Shown here: piece by piece, positions 27,663 through 36,488 of the stretch
Layout: the number at the start of each line of letters is the position of its first letter
Numbering within the stretch: the stretch's first letter is position 1
Source of the DNA: Pseudarcicella hirudinis
Lineage (GTDB): Bacteria > Bacteroidota > Bacteroidia > Cytophagales > Spirosomataceae
Reading direction: 5' to 3'
Length of the DNA stretch: 64,000 nucleotides
Assembly: GCF_900115665.1 (NCBI RefSeq)
Contig: NZ_FOXH01000016.1
Location: 69,583-133,582 of the forward strand
Notes under the pieces: generated by a model
The model's database searches: none
The model's input: the letters and a program-made list of their open reading frames with translations, nothing else
Told to the model about the DNA's origin: nothing
Made by a program: the position numbers and the translations under genes

Positions 27663-28850
27663 GTGAAAACATTCTCCGAAGAATCTGTCAGGTTTATTCA
27701 GGAACACCTGCAAGACGATGTCAATAAATTACTTTTACAGGGCAAACGCTTTTCGCATTTACCCGTTTCAGACCTCGTCTTGCAGATTCAGGCCCGTCAA
27801 AAAGCAAAGAGCAAACTCCCGAACTGGTTTTCCAAAGAAAAAATCGTATTTCCACCTATGATTTCCCTGGAGCAATGTTCCTCTGAAGCTACTGCGGCCT
27901 ATAAAGCAGGAACAATTGAGGGAGAAGTACTGATTGACCTTACCGGAGGAATGGGTGTGGACATTTCAGCCATGGCGATGCGCTTTAAACAGGCTATCCA
28001 CCTCGAACAAAATCAGGAGTTATCTGAAATCACTGCCTATAATTTCAGGCAATTGGGTATAAATAATGTGGCATTTTATGCCCAAAATTCCATAGACTTT
28101 CTACAAAATTATCCTCAGCGTGCCGATTGGATTTACCTGGATCCTGCCCGGAGAGATCATTCCGGAGGAAAAGTTTTCAGGCTTCAGGACTGTGAACCTA
28201 ACATACTGGAAATAAGCGATTTGCTTTTCGAAAAATCGGAAAATATTTTATTAAAAACCTCTCCGATGCTGGACATTGACCTCGCCGTTTCCGATTTGCA
28301 GCATGTTTATAAAATCGCGGTGGTTGCACTGGAAAATGAGGTTAAAGAAGTCCTTTTTTACCTTAGAAAAGGTTTTATTGGGGAAGCGGAGAAAACCGCT
28401 GTTAATATCCTGAAAAACAACCGAATAGAAGAGTTCAGTTTCACAAAATCACTCGAAACCGGGACTTATATCAACTATTCCCAGCCCTCAAAATTTCTAT
28501 ATGAACCCAATGTGGCAATCTTAAAAGCCGGAGCTTTCAAAATAATTGCCCAAAAATTCAAGGTACAGAAATTGCAGGCAAATAGTCATCTGTACACTTC
28601 CGAAGCGTTAGTTCCGGATTTTCCCGGCAGAGTTTTCGAAATTGAAGCAGTTTGTAAACTGGATAAAAAGGAAATCCTGAAATATTTACCTGATAAGAAG
28701 GCAAATATTACCACCAGAAATTTTCCGTTAACTGTCAAACAAATCCGTGACAAAATCGGTATTAGCGATGGTGGTTCTGTTTTTTTGTTTGCGACAACCG
28801 ATCAATTCAACCAAAAAATTATCTTAATCTGTAAAAAACTGGTTTTTTAA
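27663..28850 (+). CDS. Class I SAM methyltransferase with THUMP-like domain
   Basis: This 395-residue protein has the SAM-binding motif EVLIDLTGGMGVDISAMA (residues 88-105) and the acidic loop HLEQN. A DWIYLDPARRD segment (155-165) stands where nucleic-acid methyltransferases have DPPY. The C-terminal 100 residues match the THUMP-like domain of a Bacteroidota family of uncharacterised methyltransferases, suggesting an RNA substrate. The start is GTG: an in-frame TAA immediately precedes it and the next ATG is 65 residues in, so the GTG is well supported. It lies 35 bp after TolC and may be co-transcribed, though there is no functional link. Confidence 0.85.
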   Translation: MKTFSEESVRFIQEHLQDDVNKLLLQGKRFSHLPVSDLVLQIQARQKAKSKLPNWFSKEKIVFPPMISLEQCSSEATAAYKAGTIEGEVLIDLTGGMGVDISAMAMRFKQAIHLEQNQELSEITAYNFRQLGINNVAFYAQNSIDFLQNYPQRADWIYLDPARRDHSGGKVFRLQDCEPNILEISDLLFEKSENILLKTSPMLDIDLAVSDLQHVYKIAVVALENEVKEVLFYLRKGFIGEAEKTAVNILKNNRIEEFSFTKSLETGTYINYSQPSKFLYEPNVAILKAGAFKIIAQKFKVQKLQANSHLYTSEALVPDFPGRVFEIEAVCKLDKKEILKYLPDKKANITTRNFPLTVKQIRDKIGISDGGSVFLFATTDQFNQKIILICKKLVF

Positions 28851-28974
28851 AATAATTATTAAATTTCGTATATTGATGCCAGTGACGAAACCGTGCTGTC
28901 GGAGTCAAAAATACTCAGGAAAATTCCGGAAGTCTCGGATTATATTTTCATTCAACTATTAAAATCTCAAATCA

Positions 28975-29652
28975 ATGAAAAAACTTATTTTATCTGCCTT
29001 CCTGTTGTTGGGAGGTATTTCTGCACAAGCTCAGGTTTTTTCCGGTATTACTGAAATCGACAAAGCTAATAAGGAAGGAATCTATACTTCAACGATCGTT
29101 GACGACAAATATGTAAAGGATTCATGGCAAAAAGAATTGTCAAAATACGGGAAAGTAGAATCCGGCAGAGGAGGTTCATATAAGGTAATGAATGCCAGTG
29201 TAGCCAGTATTTCTCCAGATCCTGTTATTTTATACAGTAAAGTTTCCCGCGAGAAAGGCCGTACGCAAATTTTTCTTTCTGTAAACACCGGCAATGAAAC
29301 CTACATCACAGGTACGCATGCCAAATACCCTGCCGCTGAAAAAATTCTTAATGATTTCATCGAAGTCATCAACCTTGAAGAAGGTGTAAGAACAGAACAA
29401 AAATCCCTGACAGACATTTCCGACAAACAGTCGAAAGTAGTGAAACAGGGAGAAAGGCTTGTCAGAGACATTGAAAACAACAAAAAGGACAAAGAAAGAC
29501 TCTTAAAGAAAATTGAAGACAACAGACTGGAACTTGAAAAACTTCTTACAGATGTTGAACAAAATAAGAGGGATCAGCAAAAGGCTTTGGAAGACGTAAC
29601 TGCACAAAGTAAAAAAGTAGAAGAAGCGAAAAACAAAGTACCTAAGCCTTAA
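28975..29652 (+). CDS. Secreted protein with C-terminal coiled coil, unknown function
   Basis: This 225-residue protein begins with a signal peptide, MKKLILSAFLLLGGISAQA, cleaved before QVFSG. Residues 25-125 look like a mixed alpha/beta domain, and residues 130-225 are a charged coiled coil with evenly spaced leucines. It ends in KVPKP and has no lipobox, so it is probably free in the periplasm. I do not recognise a function. A strong terminator follows at 29665-29716, so it is the last gene of its transcript. Confidence 0.75.
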   Translation: MKKLILSAFLLLGGISAQAQVFSGITEIDKANKEGIYTSTIVDDKYVKDSWQKELSKYGKVESGRGGSYKVMNASVASISPDPVILYSKVSREKGRTQIFLSVNTGNETYITGTHAKYPAAEKILNDFIEVINLEEGVRTEQKSLTDISDKQSKVVKQGERLVRDIENNKKDKERLLKKIEDNRLELEKLLTDVEQNKRDQQKALEDVTAQSKKVEEAKNKVPKP

Positions 29653-29664
29653 TCAGGCGGGCCA

Positions 29665-29716
29665 AAAAAATGGCAGAGGCAGGTTCATCTTAAAATACCT
29701 GCTTCTGCCATTTTTT
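29665..29716 (+). terminator. Strong intrinsic terminator
   Basis: Arms of about 20 bp (29665-29684, 29697-29716), with a single mismatch, enclose a 12-nt loop and end in a run of T. The hairpin starts 13 bp past the coiled-coil protein gene. Confidence 0.85.
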
Positions 29717-29765
29717 ATGGATACGCTTTAATTATTGGGGGAATTAACACATTTACAAACAAACG

Positions 29766-30098
29766 ATGATAACCTGGGAAGACTTTGAAAAAGTAGAATT
29801 AAGAGCCGGAACCATTTTAGAAGTAAGAGATTTTCCTAAAGCCCGCAAACCGGCTTATCAGCTCATAATCAACCTGGGTCCGGAAATCGGCATCAGGCAG
29901 TCCTCGGCTCAACTCACCAGATTATATACCAAAGAAGACCTGCTCAACAAACAAGTAGTATGCGTAACCAACTTCGCACCTCGCCAGGTCGCTAACTTTA
30001 TTTCGGAAGTACTTGTTACGGGTTTTATTCTTGAAGACGGAGAAGTTGTATTAACAGCTATAGAACGCCCTGTACCGAACGGAACATTACTTGCCTGA
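29766..30098 (+). CDS. csaA: CsaA-type tRNA-binding domain protein
   Basis: This 110-residue protein is a stand-alone OB-fold tRNA-binding domain (the Arc1p/EMAP-II type), starting MITWEDFEKVELRAGTILEV and containing IRQSSAQLT and the typical VVCVTNFAPRQVANFISEVLV. Length and sequence match CsaA, a small dimeric protein with chaperone-like activity described in Bacillus and found in many bacteria. The ATG at 29766 is clear. It stands alone between two terminator-bounded genes. Confidence 0.9.
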   Translation: MITWEDFEKVELRAGTILEVRDFPKARKPAYQLIINLGPEIGIRQSSAQLTRLYTKEDLLNKQVVCVTNFAPRQVANFISEVLVTGFILEDGEVVLTAIERPVPNGTLLA

Positions 30099-30168
30099 AA
30101 AAATTGACGATCAGATATTAATTTAACGTATAAATCTCTTAACTTAGCGTTAAAATTCGTCAACGATC

Positions 30169-30531
30169 ATGCAGAACCTATTCAAAATCAAGCTTTTTAC
30201 GCTGGCGCTTGCTCTCACGGCGGTGTTTACTCTATCCGGATTCGGTCTGGTAGAGCATTCCTTCGTCCTTCGTGGAAACCTTCAGAATGTAGCCAAAACT
30301 GATTCTGTGGAAGTGATTGAAAATAAAAATGTTTTTTATACCAAAAGCAGTCTTCCTGTAGAAAAAAGAGATAATCCTGATAAAAAAGACGGTTTAAAAA
30401 AGGAAAAGTTCACTACTTCAATCGTTCAGCTACTGGCTAAAACCATTAAAATTATTACTGTGAAGATAGTCAGTATCATGACTAACCTCATTTTATCATT
30501 GATCCAGATTTTTATTGGTAACGTACTTTAA
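30169..30531 (+). CDS. Small exported hypothetical protein
   Basis: The 120-residue product has a signal-peptide-like start (MQNLFKIKLFTLALALTAVF, then TLSGFGLVEHS), a charged lysine-rich middle (about residues 60-85), and a hydrophobic, mostly helical tail (about 90-120). The tail could be amphipathic or a membrane helix. No homologous domain is recognised. The reading frame is open with a fair start, so expression is likely, but function cannot be assigned. Confidence 0.6.
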   Translation: MQNLFKIKLFTLALALTAVFTLSGFGLVEHSFVLRGNLQNVAKTDSVEVIENKNVFYTKSSLPVEKRDNPDKKDGLKKEKFTTSIVQLLAKTIKIITVKIVSIMTNLILSLIQIFIGNVL

Positions 30532-30582
30532 AAATGAAATGCTGCCGGAATAATTCGGATTTCATTTCCATAAAACATCGCT

Positions 30583-30618
30583 AAATCCATCCTTATTTTT
30601 GCAAAGGGTGGATTTTTT
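30583..30618 (+). terminator. Intrinsic terminator
   Basis: Arms AAATCCATCC (30583-30592) and GGGTGGATTT (30606-30615) pair over ten bases with one G-U, and a T-run follows. It lies 52 bp after the small exported protein gene. Confidence 0.7.
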
Positions 30619-30691
30619 GCTTTAATTCGTTATATTTTTTCCAAAAGATCTTCTAGCACGATTCTCAATTGTGTAACAAACTAAAAAATTT

Positions 30692-31921
30692 ATGAAGTTA
30701 AACATTACTGCCAAAATTATTATAGGTTTTGTTTTAGGTGTAATTATTGGCCAGATTCTTCACAGCAATGTTTCTCCCGAAACAGCGGCTGACATTGCAA
30801 GTAAATTTCAAATCCTTAGTAAAGTTTTCCTTAAGCTCATCAAAATGATCGTTGGTCCGCTGGTATTCTGTACCCTTGTGGTTGGAATTGCCAAATTGGG
30901 CGACTTCAAGGTAGTGGGCAGGATCGGGATTAAAACCCTGCTTTATTTTTATTTCGCTACTATTTTATCTCTTATTGTAGGGATGGTAGTAGTAAACGTT
31001 ACCCGTCCCGGTGAAATTCACCAATGGCCTCGTCCGGCTGCCGGAACTGAGATAGGTATCGAAGGTAAAAAGATGAAAAGTATTGAGGAATTTATCCTTC
31101 ACATTTTTCCTGACAGTTTATTTAAAGCACTGGCCGAAAACGAGATTCTCCAGATTGTGGTTTTCTCTATTTTCTTCGGTATCGCTTTAGGTTCAATCGG
31201 TGAAAAAGGTAAAATCATCACCAAGGCAATTGATGCATTGGCTGAAGCGGTTTTCAAAATTGTAGGATATGTTATGCAATTGGCTCCATACGGGGTTTTA
31301 GGAGCTATGACAGGGGTTATTGCCAGCAAAGGCCTCGGGATTCTTCTTAGTTATGCTTACCTGATGATCTGTTTCTTCGGAGGTTTGATATTCTTTATTT
31401 TCGTGGTTTTATGGGCCATTTGTATCGTCATGAAGATTCCTTTCTGGAAACTGATGAAAGAGATTAAAGACCCGCTTATTCTTTCATTCAGTACAGCCAG
31501 TTCTGAAGCGTCCTTTCCTCAGACAATCGCTGCATTGGAACGTTTTGGCTGCAGCCAGAGAATCATCGGTTTCGTTTTGCCATTGGGCTATAGCTTTAAC
31601 CTCGACGGCTCTATGATGTACATGACTTTCGCAACCGGGTTTATTGCCCAGGCTTACGGGGTTCCTTTGACCTTAGAGCAGCAAATTACCATGCTGCTGA
31701 CCCTTATGATTACTTCCAAGGGAATCGCGGGTGTACCAAGAGCTTCACTGGTGATTATTGCCGGAACACTTACGATGTTTAATCTTCCGGCAGAAGGGAT
31801 TGCCCTGATTCTGGGGGTTGATCCTTTCCTGGATATGGGCCGTTCAGCCACTTCGGTAGCCGGAAATGCTGTTGCTACCTGCGTTGTTTCAAAACTCGAA
31901 GGAGAATTGCAGAATACTTAA
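30692..31921 (+). CDS. Dicarboxylate/amino acid:cation symporter (DAACS)
   Basis: This 409-residue transporter has about eight helices plus two re-entrant hairpins. Family marks are the serine-rich hairpin LILSFSTASSEASFPQT, SFNLDGSMMYMTFATGFIAQ and ITSKGIAGVPRASLVI, and VDPFLDMGRSATSVAGNAVAT, which carries the Asp and Asn residues that bind substrate. It should couple Na+ or H+ to uptake of glutamate, aspartate or C4-dicarboxylates. It resembles GltP/DctA; which substrate is used cannot be told. A terminator follows immediately. Confidence 0.95.
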   Translation: MKLNITAKIIIGFVLGVIIGQILHSNVSPETAADIASKFQILSKVFLKLIKMIVGPLVFCTLVVGIAKLGDFKVVGRIGIKTLLYFYFATILSLIVGMVVVNVTRPGEIHQWPRPAAGTEIGIEGKKMKSIEEFILHIFPDSLFKALAENEILQIVVFSIFFGIALGSIGEKGKIITKAIDALAEAVFKIVGYVMQLAPYGVLGAMTGVIASKGLGILLSYAYLMICFFGGLIFFIFVVLWAICIVMKIPFWKLMKEIKDPLILSFSTASSEASFPQTIAALERFGCSQRIIGFVLPLGYSFNLDGSMMYMTFATGFIAQAYGVPLTLEQQITMLLTLMITSKGIAGVPRASLVIIAGTLTMFNLPAEGIALILGVDPFLDMGRSATSVAGNAVATCVVSKLEGELQNT

Positions 31922-31944
31922 TTCTTTTACGAAAGACAACTAAT

Positions 31945-31983
31945 AAAAGAGTCAGGGAGATTAGTTTCTTTCTGACTCTTTTT
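31945..31983 (+). terminator. Intrinsic terminator after the symporter
   Basis: Perfect 11-bp arms (31945-31955, 31972-31982), enclosing a 16-nt loop and ending in T residues, lie 24 bp past the symporter stop codon. Confidence 0.8.
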
Positions 31984-32111
31984 ATTTGCCCGAACAGATG
32001 TTTCCGGGCATTTCTCCCACTTACTAAATTTTCGGGATAAAGTATTGATTTTGAGAAGAATTATATTGAACTTGAGTAAGTCTTTTAACCCTCAAAACTT
32101 TAACTTTTAGC

Positions 32112-32531
32112 ATGGAACCAAACTCATTACCCCTGGAAAAAGAATTAGAACCTATTTTCTTAAAACAATTACCCGCATTTCCTGATAATGTAAAGGATCT
32201 GTTTGTAAAAATTGCACCATTTCTGGCAATTATATGGGTAATATTCGGAGTAGCAGGCGTAGGTCTTACCGCAATTCTTTCTCCTTTTGCCTGGTTCTCA
32301 GGAAGCTTACTTTACGGGATAGGAATGCTTTTTCTTCTTGTAATGGTAGTTTTGGATGGATTGGCTATTCCCGGATTACTGAACAAAACCAAAGCAGGAT
32401 GGACCTGGATTTATTATGCACAATTTGCCAGCGTAGTTTTCAGCCTTTTGATGGGAAACTGGATTGGCGGAATTATCAGAGCTTTTATCGGCTTTTGGAT
32501 ATTATTTCAAATCAGAGAGAAATACAGTTAG
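32112..32531 (+). CDS. Four-helix membrane protein, unknown function
   Basis: The 139-residue product has a soluble N-terminus of about 35 residues and four hydrophobic helices (roughly 37-60, 65-85, 95-112 and 115-132). It ends in a charged tail (QIREKYS). No catalytic motif is seen and I do not recognise the family. It is followed by a terminator and by a convergent gene, so it forms its own transcript. Confidence 0.7.
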   Translation: MEPNSLPLEKELEPIFLKQLPAFPDNVKDLFVKIAPFLAIIWVIFGVAGVGLTAILSPFAWFSGSLLYGIGMLFLLVMVVLDGLAIPGLLNKTKAGWTWIYYAQFASVVFSLLMGNWIGGIIRAFIGFWILFQIREKYS

Positions 32532-32555
32532 TTTTCTGACCTCTGAAACCTAAGG

Positions 32556-32583
32556 AGCTAACTTTGAGGAGTTAGCTTTTTTT
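32556..32583 (+). terminator. Intrinsic terminator between convergent genes
   Basis: Perfect 8-bp arms AGCTAACT (32556-32563) and AGTTAGCT (32570-32577), with a 6-nt loop, are followed by T7. It terminates plus-strand transcription from 32112-32531 and abuts the stop codon of the minus-strand lolE-like gene. Confidence 0.75.
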
Positions 32584-33805
32584 ATGAAATTATGCCAGCC
32601 TCAGTTGCTCTTCTGGCAGGAAAATAAGAAGCTAAAACGGTGAGCAGAGAAACGGTAAGGCTGGTGTAGAGAAAATCTGAGAACTGCATTTTTACCGGAT
32701 AGGCATCTACAAGTGCATTAGCGATACCCATTGATATAAACCCGAATGTTTCCTGCAGCCAACAGGCCAGAAAACCGAGAATCAGTCCGAAAATAGCGCC
32801 GGAAAATGCTACAATGGCTCCTTCAAATAAAAAGATTTTCATAATAATATCAGAAGTGGCACCCATTGCATAAAGGGTTTTCACATCTTCTTTTTTCTCA
32901 ATGGCCAGCATGGAAAGAGAAAAGAAAATATTAAAAGAAGCTATCCCTATAATAAAACTGAGGGTTAAGAACACAAATAGCTTTTCAATTTTAATCGCTC
33001 TCAGCAAAGTAGCATGCTGCTCATCCTGATTCTGGACTATAAACTGATCTCCTAACAAATTACTGAATGAAGACTGAATACGGGCAAGATCAGCCCCACT
33101 CTTTATCTGAACTTCTAAAGCAGTGCGTTTATTTCCATACTCAAATAATTCTTTGGCAAAGCTCAACGGAACAAACACATAATTATCATCATATTCCTGC
33201 TCAATGGCAAAAATACCGGAAGGCAATATATTCAAACGGCTGAATGCATCTGCGGAGGTAAAATCGATGGTTTTAGATCCGGTATTTTTAGGAAACCATA
33301 CCTCAACAGGCGTCAGAAAATCCTCCAGATTTACGCCCAACGTTAAATAGACTCCCGTACCCATAACCATATAATCCTGCCCTTTCTCATGCAGAACAAG
33401 ATTACCCTGCAAAATGCTGTTTTTCAGGCGGTTTTGCCGGATAAAATTATCATCAACTCCTTTCAGATTCACCACCATCTGGGCATCTCTGTATCTGAGT
33501 AAGGCATTTTCCTGAATTACCTGTGTAACCGAAGCAACTCCTTCTGTTTGCTGCAATTTCTTCAATAAAGCCTCTGAAACCAGAAAATTCTTTCCTTCTT
33601 TCGGACTTATTTTCAAATTGGGGTCGAAACTTTTGTATAAACCTCTCTGAAAATCTTCTAATCCGTTGAAAACAGAAAGCACTATCACCAATGCGGTCAC
33701 CCCTACCCCGACTCCCAACATTGAGATATTGGAAATCAGGGAGATAAATGACGCTTTCTTTTTGGCAAAGAAATACCTCCTGGCTATGTATAAAGGAAAA
33801 TTCAA
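32582..33805 (-). CDS. LolC/LolE-type ABC transporter permease
   Basis: This 407-residue protein has the FtsX/LolC topology: one helix near the N-terminus (about 22-48), a large MacB-like periplasmic domain (50-265), then three helices at the C-terminus (about 275-300, 325-350, 375-395). The beginning NFPLYIARRYFFAKKK is the family's standard start. The first codon is TTG at 33805: an in-frame stop lies 17 codons upstream and no ATG or GTG falls in between, so TTG is the only reasonable start. With LolD (not in this window) it should extract lipoproteins from the inner membrane. It follows rbfA by 97 bp, a common Bacteroidota pairing. Confidence 0.88.
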   Translation of the reverse strand: MNFPLYIARRYFFAKKKASFISLISNISMLGVGVGVTALVIVLSVFNGLEDFQRGLYKSFDPNLKISPKEGKNFLVSEALLKKLQQTEGVASVTQVIQENALLRYRDAQMVVNLKGVDDNFIRQNRLKNSILQGNLVLHEKGQDYMVMGTGVYLTLGVNLEDFLTPVEVWFPKNTGSKTIDFTSADAFSRLNILPSGIFAIEQEYDDNYVFVPLSFAKELFEYGNKRTALEVQIKSGADLARIQSSFSNLLGDQFIVQNQDEQHATLLRAIKIEKLFVFLTLSFIIGIASFNIFFSLSMLAIEKKEDVKTLYAMGATSDIIMKIFLFEGAIVAFSGAIFGLILGFLACWLQETFGFISMGIANALVDAYPVKMQFSDFLYTSLTVSLLTVLASYFPARRATEAGIIS

Positions 33806-33902
33806 AAATGAAGCAGGTTTAGTATTCTGTTTTCCGGGGTTCTTTCTCGTTCTTCAGAATAAAGCCGGGCACCTCAATACAACAGAACATTACAAGTTAA
33901 AA

Positions 33903-34289
33903 TTAATCATCCAACTCTATTTTCTCTCCTTCTTTCAAAGGCGGGATATCCAGACCGGAAATCAGGGCATCCATTTTAGCGGCATACTCTGCGGTCTCGT
34001 CGAGAAAAAATTCAAGTTCAGGGATAATTCTTACCTGATGGCGAATCTTATTCGCCAGAATACTTCTGATCTGTTTTGATTTTTCCTTGATATCATGAAG
34101 TAATCCGGCTTTATCATTTGTCAGCATAAAGCTCAGATACAAACGGGCAATAGCCAGATCGGGAGAAACTTTCACTTCTGTAATCGTAATAAATGCATTT
34201 CCGAAAGAGGAACGCATTTCTTTCTGAAAAATTTCACTCAAATCCTTTTGAATTTGACGGGAAAACTTTTGTTGTCTTTTAGATTCCAT
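33903..34289 (-). CDS. rbfA: Ribosome-binding factor A
   Basis: The product is 128 residues from the ATG at 34289. The open frame reaches further upstream, but that stretch is not RbfA-like. The sequence MESKRQQKFSRQIQKDLSEIFQKE starts the type II KH domain, with ITITEVKVSPDLAIARLYLSF in the middle and RHQVRIIPELEFFLDET near the end, all standard for RbfA. It binds the free 30S subunit during 16S rRNA maturation and cold adaptation. The C-terminus is acidic (EGEKIELDD). The LolE-like gene lies downstream on the same strand. Confidence 0.93.
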   Translation of the reverse strand: MESKRQQKFSRQIQKDLSEIFQKEMRSSFGNAFITITEVKVSPDLAIARLYLSFMLTNDKAGLLHDIKEKSKQIRSILANKIRHQVRIIPELEFFLDETAEYAAKMDALISGLDIPPLKEGEKIELDD

Positions 34290-34569
34290 ATGCTTATCAG
34301 GGCTTAAGCCCTCTTTATAAGGCCTTTGCTTGGTCAGATTTTCGTAACGATCAGCCTTAAAATAATTTAGTCCACTCAAATAACTGCAATAGTGGTTGAA
34401 ATATCCCTCAAATTTCGGAATAATTCTCGGAATCACCGTAATTTAGCAAAAAACTTAGGCTGTAACTTTCAACAATTGTATAACTCCGGATCTCACCAGG
34501 AAATTGTCCGTTGAAATTTAATAAGCTTTCAAGCGTTGCTTTTAGAGATAGAACTGATTTTATTCAAAT

Positions 34570-35967
34570 ATGTTAGCATTTTTTAGGGTCAATGCCCTGT
34601 ATCAGATTTTCAGTCTTATGATCCTGCTGGTTCTCATCAGAATACCGGTTTACCTTTATGGACTTCCCCGCCTTATTCCTGAATTGCAATGGATGCTGAT
34701 CGGTGAACAGATTAATAAAGGATTTGTTATGTATTCGGATATCTGGGATAACACTGCTCCGCTATCAGGTATCGTATATGCTGGTATTGATCGCTTATTC
34801 GGGCGTTCACAAGTGGCTTATCAGCTTTTTGCCTTGTTTATTGCTGCTTTTCAAACGATTTATTTTAATGTAATGATGAATAACCGGGAGGTTTTTCCAA
34901 AGAGAAACTATGTTCCGGGCCTATTTTACGTATTATTCCTGAATATATCATTCGATTGCTGTACACTCTCTCCGGTGTTGATGGCAACCACCTTTATTCT
35001 GTTAGCCTTTGGTACGCTCGTTAAACAAATGAACCGCTTACAGGCAACCGATGAAGTATTTGAAATTGGCTTTTTTATCGGGATAGCCACTTTGTTCTAT
35101 CCTCCCGCAGGGGTATTCATTCTCTGGGGAACAGCATCTCTGCTCTTTTTCAGTGGTGCAAGTATCCGTCAGCATTCCTTATCTATTTTTGGTTTCTTAT
35201 TCCCTTTATTGCTGACTTCCCTGTTTTTTTATATAGACGGGACTTACGACGCATTTTCAAGGAATTTTATTTCTTCTGTTTTTCAGATCCGTCAATACAA
35301 CCTGAATGATTTTAAAACCCTGCTTGCTACGTTGTTCCTGCCATTTGGGGTAGGTATCTTCGGGTTTCTGAGCCTGGTGAACTCAACAGGTTTTTCCAAT
35401 TTACAAGTAAGATGTCAGCAGATTATGATGCTATGGGCTATTGCCGGAGTTTTGTCTGTAGGGTTAATGCCTTTTCTGGCACCAATGCAATTTATCATTT
35501 TAGTCCCATGCTGGTCCTTTTTTGCCGTAAACTTCTTTACACTCTATAAAAAACAATGGCTGGCGGAGCTGATCTTTCTGGGGTTGATGGGAGCAATACT
35601 TCTGATTCATTACCAGGCGGTTTATTTTTCCGGTTTCGTAACCTTTGCTCAGTTAGACAGTTTAAAAGTAAAACCTAAAACAGAGAAATTTACCCAAAAG
35701 AAGTTACTTGTACTTGGCAATGGACTGGAAGAATATCTGGATAATTATGCAGCAACGCCTTATCTGAACTGGAATCTCGCAAGGTACGAATTAGAGAACC
35801 TTGACAACTATGATAATGTAATCAGCATTTTGAGAAACTTTGAGAAAGATTCTCCTGAAATCATTATCGATAAGGCCAATATTGCCCCGAAACTCTTTAA
35901 AAGAATCCCTGCTTTAGCCAGAAGATATAAAGAAATCAATAAAGGGATCTACGAAAAAACCATATAA
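34570..35967 (+). CDS. Polytopic membrane protein, DUF6427/GT-C-like
   Basis: This 465-residue protein has about ten or eleven helices, with a soluble tail of about 110 residues. The first luminal loop reads MYSDIWDNTAPLSGIVYAGID, where an acidic residue pair before W resembles the D-x-W/D motif region of GT-C-fold glycosyltransferases. Bacteroidota carry a conserved family of this shape (DUF6427), to which it probably belongs. Substrate and role are unknown. A 26-bp perfect hairpin begins inside the stop codon (35966-36024). It is divergent from rbfA and upstream of a small membrane gene. Confidence 0.75.
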   Translation: MLAFFRVNALYQIFSLMILLVLIRIPVYLYGLPRLIPELQWMLIGEQINKGFVMYSDIWDNTAPLSGIVYAGIDRLFGRSQVAYQLFALFIAAFQTIYFNVMMNNREVFPKRNYVPGLFYVLFLNISFDCCTLSPVLMATTFILLAFGTLVKQMNRLQATDEVFEIGFFIGIATLFYPPAGVFILWGTASLLFFSGASIRQHSLSIFGFLFPLLLTSLFFYIDGTYDAFSRNFISSVFQIRQYNLNDFKTLLATLFLPFGVGIFGFLSLVNSTGFSNLQVRCQQIMMLWAIAGVLSVGLMPFLAPMQFIILVPCWSFFAVNFFTLYKKQWLAELIFLGLMGAILLIHYQAVYFSGFVTFAQLDSLKVKPKTEKFTQKKLLVLGNGLEEYLDNYAATPYLNWNLARYELENLDNYDNVISILRNFEKDSPEIIIDKANIAPKLFKRIPALARRYKEINKGIYEKTI

Positions 35968-36024
35968 TCTTCTTCATAAAATGCCTGTTTCTGACATAGA
36001 AACAGGCATTTTATGAAGAAGATT
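35966..36024 (+). terminator. 26-bp perfect hairpin overlapping a stop codon
   Basis: Arms 35966-35991 and 35999-36024 pair over 26 bases without mismatch, with a 7-nt loop. The left arm begins at the second base of the TAA stop of the upstream gene. No T-run follows. It could be a strong transcription or RNA-processing signal, or a site for a DNA-binding protein. The next gene begins 26 bp after the right arm. Confidence 0.6.
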
Positions 36025-36050
36025 AAAGCAGATTTAAATTACACCTTCCA

Positions 36051-36443
36051 ATGAATACCATCTTAAGCAAACCTCATATTATCATCTTTCTGGCCATTCC
36101 TGTACTTATTTTAGCAGGTATGATATTTCCGGAATATTCCATTGACATTCAGCTATCTGATACCTATTACGTTATCACGAATGCTTTTTATACAACGGCG
36201 GGTTCTTTCTTTCTGCTTTTGTTAGGATTAATCTATTGGCTGACTGGCAGAACAGGAAAAAGATTTAATGCAATACTTTCTGCCTTGCATCTGTTGCTGA
36301 CAATCTGGATAATGATCATGCTTGCCCTTCCTATATTCAATACCCTGAAACATCCTCTGCTTTTCTTTGAATGCCTTGCAATTCTGTTATTGGCTCAGGT
36401 GCTTTTCCTGATTAATATCATTATTACCCTGATCCGAAAATGA
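36051..36443 (+). CDS. Small four-helix membrane protein with a cytochrome-oxidase-I-like motif
   Basis: This 130-residue protein has four predicted helices. After the first comes IDIQLSDTYYVITNAFYTT, which looks like the segment around the DTYYVVAHFHYVL motif of cytochrome oxidase subunit I, although the haem-ligand histidines are absent. I read it as a small protein with a local resemblance, perhaps an ancient fragment family, and not a working oxidase subunit. The remaining sequence is hydrophobic and uninformative. It follows the DUF6427-like gene and its hairpin. Confidence 0.6.
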   Translation: MNTILSKPHIIIFLAIPVLILAGMIFPEYSIDIQLSDTYYVITNAFYTTAGSFFLLLLGLIYWLTGRTGKRFNAILSALHLLLTIWIMIMLALPIFNTLKHPLLFFECLAILLLAQVLFLINIIITLIRK

Positions 36444-36488
36444 CAGTTTCAACCTGTAAGCTCCAAACTGAGACATCCTGCATGCAGA

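Noticed and set aside
32582-33805. A different start for the lolE-like gene
   Set aside because: No ATG or GTG is available between the upstream stop and the family's conserved N-terminus, so the TTG was kept.
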